A stretch of 23,502 bases of DNA from Antrodiella citrinella (Eukaryota; Basidiomycota; Agaricomycetes; Polyporales; Steccherinaceae): the NCBI GenBank assembly GCA_004802725.1, contig SGPM01000367.1, positions 2,333 to 25,834 of the forward strand, read 5' to 3'. The notes beneath the pieces are model-generated. The model saw nothing but the letters and a program-made list of their open reading frames with translations, did no database searches and was not told where the DNA came from. The position numbers and the translations under genes are program-made. Of this stretch, positions 1 through 8,149 are shown one piece after another (within the stretch, counting starts at the first letter, position 1; each line of letters begins with the position of its first letter).

Positions 1-483
1 TTTGAATACACAACAGCAGGTGAACGATGCGCATCAGCGACTTCACGATACAGAAGCGGAGTTGACTCGCACGAAGCATGAGAAAGAATTGGACTTGAAA
101 GCTGCTGAGCACAAGAAGGTGGAGTGGGCGACGAAAGAGGTCAGTATGCGTCCGCANGTCCGGAACACCCGTTGTTNCTTAGCACCCTTGTCCCTAGGAG
201 ATGTATACGAGCCAGCTCGCGGTCAGAAGTCATGAAAATGTCAAANAACTTGGAGACCGAAAAGAGATCGCACACGGCCTTGCAAAAGTACCACACAGAA
301 CAGACCAGTAANTGCCGACTTGGAAGCTCAGCGAATGGATACACTTCGTAAGAACAGATCAGGCTCAACAATAACATCCCCGGTCGCGTCGATAACACGT
401 CTTCCGTTCAACGCTTTGTATGTGATATGGATGCGAACCGTCTACGTACACTCTCGTATTTCACTAGCAGATGCGGTGACTGA
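1..483 (+). CDS. C-terminal part of a coiled-coil protein, probably a paralogue of the kinase at 3.6-5.6 kb (partial)
   Basis: The gene enters from the left edge. An open frame from base 2 to 139 encodes a Glu/Lys/Gln-rich helix ending W-A-T-K-E. A GT-AG intron (140-197) follows, then an exon starting E-M-Y-T-S. A last intron (418-470) would give a short end, stopping at 481-483. The exon from 198 stays open only if the Ns at 246 and 312 are treated as extra bases. Read that way it gives a charged coiled coil with LETEKRSHTALQKYHTEQT at 250-306. The minus-strand kinase tail has LEIEKNAHATLQKQHTEQT (13 of 19 identical) after an intron at the matching place. I infer that this is the coiled-coil tail of a related kinase whose catalytic part lies outside the window. 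No catalytic domain is visible here, so the function is unproven. Confidence 0.5.
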
Positions 484-595
484 GGATGGAGTGTAAACGT
501 CATGAGNCCATAGACGCCCATAGACACTGAAAANGCGTGGGTCCGTTAGCACCGTTCACACAGTTCCATCTCTCATCCCCGCACAACATATAGCT

Positions 596-1422
596 ATGTC
601 GGCCTCCATTCTCCAAACGTTGCGTATGGCGTCCAGGCGCACTGCTGTTCTGGTGAGCTTACACCGTGCTGTCGGTACCCTGAACACTCGATGACCTTCT
701 CGTACGCAGTCTGCACGTACACGCACCCTCGTCACCCCTCCAGACCCCACAAAACCGACCTCAAACCCCTCCGCNGACTCCAATGCGTCCGCCCCTCCGC
801 CCAAGTCGTCCAACACACTCCTNTATCTCGTCATCGGTACCGGCGCCGCAGTAGGCGGGTGGTTCTACATGAACATGGACGGAGAGGACGTNCATGCTCA
901 ACGCAAGAGACAGGAGGAGGAGTTCNCGCGGAAGGGTCAGGAGGCGATCGACGCGGGGAAACAGACGGCACACAGTGCGCTGAAAGAGGGGCAGCAGGGG
1001 TACGAAGCTGCNAGAGTACGTCGAACCTCANTCTACATTTTCGGTCAACGGAGCGCTGATTCTGTGGTTGGTTTCTACAGGCCTCGGGCAAGGCGAAGTT
1101 GGAGCAGGCCCGCACTGACGCCTTCTCGACTGCCTCTCGCGCTGAAGCGACGCTGTCGTCGTACAAAACCTCCGCTGAACAGACGCTCTCTGGCGCGTCC
1201 GCGAAGGCTGGGCAGACGTACGATGACGCAAAGCACAAAGCCGAGACGACTTACGACGACGCGAAGCACAAAGTGGAAGAGACGACGCAAAGTTGGGCCC
1301 AGTGGGCTGGCAGCTGGGTTGGGTACGGCAAAACAAAGGCGGACCAAGGCAAGAGAGAAGGGGCCGAGAAGGTCGCGGAGGGTGCGAGGAAGGTGGAGAA
1401 GGAGGCCGAGAAGAGGTCGTGA
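596..1422 (+). CDS. Putative mitochondrial membrane protein with LEA/apolipoprotein-like repeats
   Basis: Three exons (596-652, 710-1015, 1081-1422) with GT-AG introns 653-709 and 1016-1080 join in phase to 234 residues. The N-terminus is rich in Ser, Arg and Thr with no acidic residues for about 30 positions, as in a mitochondrial presequence. A Ser/Pro linker follows, then one Gly-rich hydrophobic segment (about 55-73). The rest is a highly charged amphipathic helix rich in Ala, Lys and Glu. It includes a tandem 11-residue repeat, TYDDAKHKAET then TYDDAKHKVEE (1216-1281), typical of group 3 LEA or apolipoprotein-like proteins. It ends in Lys/Glu-rich helix. Several fungal proteins of this architecture are annotated as calcofluor white hypersensitive protein, but I cannot confirm orthology. 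Ns at 775, 823, 892, 926 and 1012 behave as ordinary bases, because the frame holds through them. The location is inferred. Confidence 0.72.
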
Positions 1423-1763
1423 GCAGTGTCAAGCTCCCATTTGGTTTGTTCATCAAAGCTGTCCGCTGTTGTATTGGGACCCTGTACACTATTGTAATGT
1501 TACCTAGCTCGCACCGCCACAAAAAATACCATCGAGTTTCTGCAACTTGACTGTGAAACTGCTTTGCATGTTGTCCACCAACACGCCGATCTGCAACTCA
1601 TCGAACTATTTGATAGCCAGGTGAGACCCCCCCCAGATACTATGCAGAGCTATTAATAACTCATGGTCGAGTACGGTCGCCGCGTCGTTCTTGACGGACT
1701 GCAAGAAATATATGTATATGAAGGACTCGGACCAGGGCAGCTTCCTGGTTATCCATTTCCTCC
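1423..1763. other. Intergenic stretch
   Basis: About 340 bp between the stop of the LEA-like gene and the first ATG of the Gfo/Idh pseudogene. It holds an eight-C run near 1627-1634 and AT-richer 3' flank sequence. I see no convincing gene, RNA or repeat. Confidence 0.5.
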
Positions 1764-3091
1764 ATGACCGAGCTCTACTCCCTCATCAAGCGCAACTACG
1801 ATCCTTCGTTGTCCGACCAGCCCACATACTCACCTCCCGGCGACCCACCCACAGCTCTCCCGTCGCCAAACGACCCACCACCTCTCAGGTTCGGGAATCG
1901 GTATCCTCGGAGCAGCACTCATCGCACGCAACGCCTTTGTATGTAATTCGCCCAGCAAAGTCACACCCCGAAGCAGTGGTGTACGCCGTCGCAGCGCGCA
2001 GCCTGTCCGAGTCCAAAGCCTCCAAATACGCCGCGAAGTGGGGGGATCGAAAAAGTCTACGGCGGGGCCGGGGCGTACTTACCCTGGCAGGAGCCTCATG
2101 GACGACCCGGCCGTCGACGTCGCTCCCAAATGGCCTGGACGATGAAGGCGCTGGTGGTGGGGAAGCATGTGTTGATGGAGAAGCCGAGTGCGGATGAGGA
2201 GGGGGAGACGAGGAGGATGTTTGAGGAGGCGGGGGGTGGTGTTGCTTGAGGCGGCGCATAATAGGTTCCACCCGGCTGTGCAGAGGTTCAAGGATATCAT
2301 GGATGGCGGGGTGCTCGGTGCGGTGAAGAGTATTGAGGTGAAGCTGCACGCTGTGGAGGGCCCTCCGGCCGACATGCGGTATGAGTTCGCGTTGGGCGGA
2401 GGTGCGTTGATGGATTGCGGGTATACGTCGTCGTCTCTATTGACTGCATACGAGCGAAAATACTGACTCTTCATTTGTCGTCACTGTAGGCTACACGGTG
2501 ATGGAGATGCGCTACCTCGCCGGAGCGACCCCCCGCCGACCCCTACCACCGTCCGTCCCCTCCAACCCGGACGTCGACCACGCCATGTCCGCCACCCTCG
2601 GGTTCGCATCCATCCCCTCCAACCCATCCCTCTCCAACGTCTCCGCACGCATCAGCGCCTCCCTCTCCGATCTCCTCTCCTTAGGCTTCACACCGCGATC
2701 ATGGCGACGGTGACGTGCGAAGGCGGCGAGGCGATGCTCACGAATTTCGTCGCGCCGACAGTGTGACATTACATCGAGGCGGCGAAGAAGGAAGGGAAGA
2801 AGCGGGCGGAGAAGGGGTATACCGTTTAGGGATTTCCCGAATGGGGAGAAGAAGGATCTGAAGGGGGAAGAATATTGGTGGACGACGTGAGTACTTGCTC
2901 GTTGTTTGACTTCTGAGGTGCAAATTTCTCGAGCGGCGTTTTTTTAGACGATGCGTTGTTGCCACTAGGTATCGGTACCAGCTCGAGGCGTGCGTGGACC
3001 AGGTCCGGGGACGGAAGCCGCAGACGTGGATATCTGCTCAGGATTTGATCGACAACATGAAGACGATTGATATGATTTATGCAAAGGTGTG
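1764..3091 (+). pseudogene. Gfo/Idh/MocA-family NAD(P)-dependent oxidoreductase, decayed
   Basis: Successive pieces in different frames spell one dehydrogenase of the Gfo/Idh/MocA group, close to dimeric dihydrodiol/xylose dehydrogenases. The start is MTELYSLIKRNYDP at 1764. The Rossmann Gly motif I-G-I-L-G-A-A is near 1897. H-P-E-A-V-V-Y-A-V-A-A-R follows near 1960-2000, and the family's E-K-P motif is at 2178-2186. L-L-E-A-A-H-N-R-F-H-P is near 2240-2275 and G-G-G-A-L-M-D-C-G near 2395-2420. Later exons give Y-L-A-G-A-T-P near 2510 and Y-R-Y-Q-L-E-A near 2970, ending in a D-L-I-D-N-M helix near 3050. The frame changes at least five times between 1890 and 2240. An in-frame TGA lies at 2763 and a frame-breaking TAG at 2827. 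Introns are recognisable near 2421-2489 and 2888-2969. There are no Ns here, so real decay is likely. The intact family length is about 370-400 residues and the enzyme would be cytosolic. Confidence 0.72.
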
Positions 3092-3627
3092 CACTTTCTG
3101 TTTGTTCTTGACTTGCTCCGAGTTGATTTATGCTTCGTCCGGCGGGCTTGAAACCACGGCCTGTGTCGACTTATGTCCTTCCTGAGTCAGAAGTCAATGC
3201 ATAGTCTTGATTATCCGCCGGTGTATGGCATCGATACCCAAGTCGCATATATTGTCCCAAACCTCGCGCCATTAGAGCTGATGCGAAAGAACTTCTGGAC
3301 TCGGTTCTCTCTCACTCGTCAGATTCAGAACTACATATGTCCGTCGACTGTGACTATTGACTGGACCATTTTTACCGTGAAATTCGCACTATGAGTAGTG
3401 CAGGAGGAAGATCTTAGGATTCATCCGTGAGCTCTGTTGTTTCGCATGCTGTTGAATCTGGAGAGGCACATGCATCCTTGACGGCAATGTACACGTCCAC
3501 CATAAGTAGGTCTATCCACCTCAGTCACGAGAATACTCGGAGGCGCATGTGGTTGTATTCTTGTGTAGCTGTGCTGCATGCAGTATCAAGTCGGACATCT
3601 CTACCATCAACAAGCACATGGCAGAAG
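3092..3627. other. Intergenic stretch between two convergent decayed genes
   Basis: About 530 bp between the last recognisable oxidoreductase exon (+) and the stop of the kinase tail (-). It may include the lost last exon of the oxidoreductase, since the frame stays open to 3185 after T-I-D-M-I-Y-A-K. Otherwise I see no gene, RNA or repeat. Confidence 0.4.
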
Positions 3628-5607
3628 CTATGGACGTGCCGGAGATTGCTGCTGTTGGGTTTTGCCAGCATCATCTTTTTCTTTCAGCAAGGCGAGGTGA
3701 GCCTGAAACTGGCGAAGGGCTTCCCATCGCTGAGCATCCAGGGCGGCTTGCTCCTGCATGCTCTTCTGGATCTGGTCGCCAAGGCTGCTGGAAGTCGAGC
3801 GATATTTCTCGAAGTCGCCTGTCGCAGCCTTTCGGTGAGTGTGACATCATACATGGAGAAACCACTTGCGGGTCTGCTCTGTATGCTGCTTCTGCAATGT
3901 CGCGTGCGCGTTCTTCTCGATTTCCAAGGTTTTGGACAAGTTCGCGATCTCGCTCATATACATTTTCTAGGAAGGCCATTTGAGGGAAACAACGTTGTGA
4001 TGCGACTCGGAGATACTCACCTCTTTGTCCGCCCACTTTGTCAACATATTCAACAAGGTATTGATCGTAGCCATATGAGCTCGAGCCTGTTTCGCTGAGG
4101 TCGGTCGGTCGGCCGCATGGTGCTCCCAGCAGGTGTTTACCAAAGACCATAACGCATCGGACATCTCCCATTCGTCAGGAGGAACAGGCCTACTCGGCCT
4201 TTGACCATTATCATATAATTCTCTGACTTGAGCTCCGGTGAACTCTGCCATTGGAGGCTTCCCTGTGTACAGCTGGATTATTGTGAGTTCTTGGTGAGCA
4301 TGAAATCCGAGTGGATAGTACACGGCGCGCACCTCGACACATGTGCACGCGAAAGAAAAGACGTCGCCTGCCTTCGTGTTAAATGGGATACCTTCTTTCG
4401 GGATCTCAGGTGCGGTCCAGCGGAGATGATCAAGCTGCGATTTTCTCGAGATCATGGCGGCGCCCACTGAGACATCGTCAAGTTCCATGTAGATTTTTCG
4501 ACCAACAACAACTGCGCAAAATCCGTCAAACACGCATTTCCGGTGCTGTCGATCAGAACATTGCCCTAAAAATCCTATCGCATAAGGATATCGATATGCC
4601 AGAAGAGTTGTCAGGAGAGATGGCGCACACCGTGTAGATTGCCATGGACGCCTTCGCTGTGTAAGTAGACTAACCCGTCCAATACCTGATACAGCTGTGA
4701 AGAAAAGGTCACTCCGCCTACTACGACACAGAAGTTGACTCGCTAGCGTACCCATCTGTTCAAGGTTGGGATATGCCTTTCTCCGGCGAGCCCTTGCCTT
4801 CGTTGCAAGCCAATGTAGTCTCTCAAGCTGCCCTTTTCCATCCATGGTTGCACCATGCATAATGTTAGACGGTCTGGACTCAGGGTATCTGCCAGTGAAG
4901 CGTCCTCGAATGTACCTATCATATGGATAAGGTATTTGTGGGACAAGGTCTGCCACAGAAGAAGGAACTATAATGAGGACAATGCAACCAGCCTGGTCAG
5001 AAGACACACCGCGGATTCGAAGTTCTGAAGGATAGCAATCGCACCCGCTGCATGTGCCACATTAGGCTTCGAGACAGAGCTGGTCGGAAGCGCTTCAGAG
5101 CGACCTTCAATATTTCTTGAAATGTGCCAATAAAGACATCAGACATCACTCCGCCTCCAACTTCCTTGCGGTCTGTGTATTGGATGGCAACTAAAGGCTG
5201 TTCGAGCTTAGGGTAGATCCATAAGCTCCCAAAGATCATGCGAAGCATAAACCGATATCGATCATACTCCGTAGTACCACCGCTGTGTGAATTTGACGTG
5301 TCCAGCGAGGAGCTTAGGGCCCATCAATGCTTTGCATGAGCGAGAAAACATCAGACCGTCATCGTCGGACGCACCTTCCACACCTCTGAAATAAGTGTAC
5401 GTTTGTCTTCATCCGAGAGGGCAGACTTGTAGTAATGATTCGGGTCATTCANGCNGANNNNGAGTGTTGAAATCTATGATGAGGCAGTTCTCGTAGATCA
5501 ACAACGGATTTATCATTGATCCCGTTTTCGTAGATAAAGCCCTCTTTTCGTGTATTTCCCCCTCTCTCATGNGTTTGCAAGAGCTCAGCCAAACGCAATA
5601 CATTCAT
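3628..5607 (-). pseudogene. TKL-type protein kinase with C-terminal coiled coil, frameshifted and lacking catalytic residues
   Basis: Kinase landmarks follow in order on the minus strand. They are a glycine loop G-G-G-V-M-S-D-V-F-I-G with V-A-L-K (about 5160-5090), a hinge V-Q-P-W-M-E-K-G-S-L (near 4830), and a catalytic loop H-G-N-L-H-G (4629-4646). N-V-L-I-D and a T-D-F-A segment (DFA at 4515-4523) follow, then R-W-T-A-P-E and D-V-F-S-F-A (about 4430-4340), and a C-lobe ending near 4050. GT-AG introns fit at 4950-5009, 4695-4751, 4566-4628, 4273-4332 and 3967-4020. The tail (3966-3628) is a Gln/Glu/Lys-rich coiled coil. The expected catalytic Asp is Asn (HGN for HGD/HRD) and DFG is DFA. Frame breaks lie near 5060-5075, near 4515, and near 3867, where a donor has lost a base. 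A possible N-terminal part with S-A-L-S-D-E-D-K-R lies at 5607-5260 but is interrupted by Ns. This is a pseudogene or, if the shifts are errors, a pseudokinase. Confidence 0.68.
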
Positions 5608-5609
5608 TC

Positions 5610-6123
5610 TATTCCTACTGTNCTCAGGAATTCTAACAGCNANCGNATCGCGGNTTGGTACCGGTACGTTGCTTTGACGTGGGTTCTAGACCCATCTTCG
5701 CTAACCAGGAGGTGAGGTCGAAGTCGTTGAGGACACCGACGATCCGCCCTTTCTTCTTCGAGTACCTGCACATCACGTTGGAATGACTGATATCGCGGTG
5801 CATAATGCCACACTTCTCATATAGCCACCGGTAGCTTGTTACGATAATGTGAGTGCAGTAGACAACGAGAAGAGTGGGAAGCACTCACAGCCAAACACGT
5901 CGCGGAAGACGTTGTAGGTGTCCGTCCCGTTCTTCAGAGAATCGATACGATCAAGCTGTACCTGGACAATGATCCTGAGTACCCGTTTCTCGTACTTGTC
6001 GCCAAATTTCTCCTCAAGTCGTGTCTGTACATCGCAGCCATCTTGCGCCTGGTAGTTTTCGTGATGGAGGATCTCTGGAAGGTGGTCCAACCATACAATT
6101 AATTCTCTGTGTCCGATGTCCAT
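5610..6123 (-). pseudogene. FunK1-type fungal protein kinase remnant
   Basis: FunK1 is a kinase family expanded in mushroom-forming fungi. The signature pieces on the minus strand are H-L-P-E-I-L-H-H-E-N (about 6080), R-V-L-R-I-I-V-Q (about 5970), W-L-Y-E-K-C-G-I-M-H-R-D-I-S-H-S-N-V-M (5825-5775; HRD at 5792-5800), and G-V-L-N-D-F-D-L-T-S (near 5710-5735) followed by R-T-G-T. The catalytic His-Arg-Asp is kept, and DFD replaces DFG, as is usual for FunK1. An intron (gtgagt donor near 5890, acceptor near 5835) separates the two halves. Its junction is one base out of frame. Downstream of R-T-G-T the sequence is full of Ns (5641-5654) and the C-lobe cannot be found. Family members are several hundred residues long, so this is a fragment. 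An upstream exon ending near 6238 (intron about 6184-6237) reads in frame but is not diagnostic. Confidence 0.6.
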
Positions 6124-6260
6124 TCCGATGGTATATGTGAATCCATATGTCCTACAATCTTCTCGACAGCATCCATTCGTCTGCTGACGTTATAGTAAGA
6201 GAACGTAAACAATGTGCATCGCTCCGAGAACATACCTTTTGAACATCCCTCATTCCGAGT

Positions 6261-6542
6261 CTATCCTCCTGACACCGGACAAATAATAGCGACCTCCTCT
6301 CCCCCTTTGAGTATCACTTCTTCCGGATCTTCGACCATCTCTGCATCTACACTCCACTGACTTGTTTTGAGGACCTTCTCCAGTCCTTTCCCGGTATGTC
6401 GGGAGGTCAAAGTCAAGGTTAAAGACGACAACTTGAAGGGGTCGGTGGATGCAGGCAACGGGACGCGTTCCACGGTGATGCCAGTAGCCGTTGAAGCAGC
6501 AGCAAAATATAAGACTGTAATTTCAGGCATGATCGTTGGCAT
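6261..6542 (-). CDS. MOCS2A: Molybdopterin synthase sulfur carrier subunit (MoaD/MOCS2A type)
   Basis: An uninterrupted 93-residue frame ends in the MoaD signature G-G-E-E-V-A-I-I-C-P-V-S-G-G, with the diglycine as the last two residues. In this ubiquitin-like family the C-terminal Gly becomes a thiocarboxylate. The large subunit then uses it to insert sulfur into cyclic pyranopterin monophosphate, making molybdopterin in the cytosol. The N-terminal strand I-T-V-L-Y-F-A-A-A-S is typical. Length fits the family (about 80-100). The first ATG is used; a second Met at residue 5 is equally plausible. Fungi need the cofactor mainly for nitrate reductase. The stop lies about 20 bp from the possible first exon of the FunK1 remnant, and the start is 179 bp downstream of the THI80 stop on the same strand. 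Confidence 0.9.
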   Translation of the reverse strand: MPTIMPEITVLYFAAASTATGITVERVPLPASTDPFKLSSLTLTLTSRHTGKGLEKVLKTSQWSVDAEMVEDPEEVILKGGEEVAIICPVSGG

Positions 6543-6721
6543 GCACTACACAAACACCAAGGCTCTACTAGTACTAAGCAGCTTCAGATTGTCGCCGATC
6601 GGCTTCTACGCTTCCTCTACGGCGTTTACCTTGACAGTACTAACACTACTGCTACACTACTACAAATATTCTCCGAGGCTGCTCTTGCTCTATATCACTC
6701 CATGGCGCGTGCAAAATACTG

Positions 6722-7781
6722 TCATATACGAAGCTCCATAGTCCACCAGATTGGTCTGCTAGTCTTGATGTACACAACAGGCTCTTCGGGCACAAGGTGA
6801 TTTGATGTTGAGACGATTCCATCAAATCCAGACTCGCGCTCCGCTACGTACCCATCGGTGAGTATGATTGAGAAAGATGAAGACGTTCAACAGCGTACTT
6901 AAGTTCCATTCCAAACCAGTGGTGGTTATGACCGAGGAGTCTACGCCCACAGGCAACAATCCGCACGTTTGTCCGAAGAGTGCGTGGTCGATCTCAATGT
7001 GATGTTCTCCCTGCATAAACCTTAGATCAGAACAACACGTTACAAAGCACAAGATGATTGCCCTCACCTGGTCGAGAACCCAAGCGACATTCTCGTCATT
7101 GACGGCAAAGATGCGCCTGCCAGTCTTCCTCAGCTTATACAACAGCGAGAGCGTGTGGATCGTCTGATCGAGGCGTCCCGAAAGTCCGCCGAGAACGATG
7201 AGTTCATATCGCTAGTCTTGAATGCTCAATTATGGGTGTGGAATGCACAATAGGATTGTAGAATTTTACGTCGTTGCCCTCTCGTTCCTCTTTCGCAGAC
7301 AGTTCATTGATGCACTTCATGAGATCTGTCGAATCTTGATCCTTGTCATATATGATGGGGACGCCCTATTACGCATTCATTTCAGCTCGTGACAAGAATA
7401 GGTCGATATAATTCGAAGACGAACCTTCGATGCGTAATACTGCTTGACATCCTCTCTCAAAGAGTCAAGGTCACCCTTGATAAAATCGGGCAGATAGCTA
7501 TCAAGACAGAAAATCAGAGAGAGTCCGGAAGGAAGTCATGAGAAGACAGCTCACTTTTCACGGACGTCCTTTCCATCGCGCTTCAAGCAAGCATCGTGTA
7601 ACCTGTTTGCCCCGCCATCTGCACAACAACGCCAATCAGACGACACCCAGAGTCGCTGGAACAGTCCGAACGCGAAGGGCTGATTTAGGATGATCATAGA
7701 GAAGTGGCATCCATTTTTTGCATGGTTCTCTCCAGAGTCCGCCGAGACAAAGAAGGGTAGAGACCAAGAATACGAGTTCAT
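6722..7781 (-). CDS. THI80: Thiamine pyrophosphokinase
   Basis: The enzyme transfers pyrophosphate from ATP to thiamine to make thiamine diphosphate, the last step of cofactor formation. Six exons (7781-7555, 7497-7425, 7365-7270, 7211-7068, 7010-6899, 6843-6722) join in phase to 257 residues. The family range is about 240-320. Landmarks are I-I-L-N-Q-P-F (30-36), C-A-D-G-G-A-N-R-L (53-61), the catalytic D-F-I-K-G-D-L-D-S (80-88), D-K-D-Q-D-S-T-D (107-114), L-G-G-L-S-G-R-L-D-Q (139-148), and the thiamine-binding C-terminal half with S-T-S-N-H-L and W-W-T-M-E-L. Introns are 54-59 nt. The start follows the family N-terminus S-Y-S-W-S-L-P-F and sits just after a pyrimidine-AG. A 5'UTR splice is therefore possible. 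Two GACGCGTC palindromes and a CACGTG lie 44-76 bp upstream. It is divergent from the CS-domain gene. Confidence 0.95.
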
Positions 7782-8149
7782 CTGAAAGAGGAGAGACAAG
7801 CACAACAGACAATGGCCGAAAAGGGACGCGTCGGGGATGAGACGCGTCAGGCACGTGATCCGGGCTTAATTATAGACGCCTCCTCTCAAGGGGGAAATGA
7901 CTCTTGGGCCGACAACGAGGTGTGTTATGAAGTCAAGCTTGCCTCTCTTTCAACTTTTTGAACGACATCATCTTTTGAAGTTGCTTGACAACAATAACGA
8001 CAGTACGACTACTCCTCATTGCTTGAATTGAAGATTCTGAGAGCCGTGAGCCCCCATAGCTCGCGGTGCTCCGCACTACTGACTCTGACAGACCAAATAT
8101 TGTCGTCGCGGTCTCAGATATCAGACGTCTGATCCAAGCGAGTGCGAGA
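7782..8149. promoter_or_regulatory. Divergent promoter region, THI80 and CS-domain gene
   Basis: The 368 bp between two divergent starts hold two identical 8-bp palindromes GACGCGTC (7825-7832 and 7841-7848), each with an ACGCGT core. ACGCGT is the MluI cell-cycle box bound by MBF-type factors in yeasts. A CACGTG E-box is at 7852-7857. A CT-rich tract with tttcag lies directly before the THI80 ATG. The sites are seen; their use here is inferred. Confidence 0.45.

Noticed and set aside
1764..3091. Repeat-induced point mutation as the cause of decay
   Set aside because: The lesions are mostly indels and frame changes. There is no AT-rich shift or excess of TpA; the region stays GC-rich.
3427..4098. 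Long plus-strand open frame of 223 codons
   Set aside because: It lies antisense to the kinase C-lobe and coiled-coil tail, which has family motifs and splice sites. The plus-strand product has no recognisable features.
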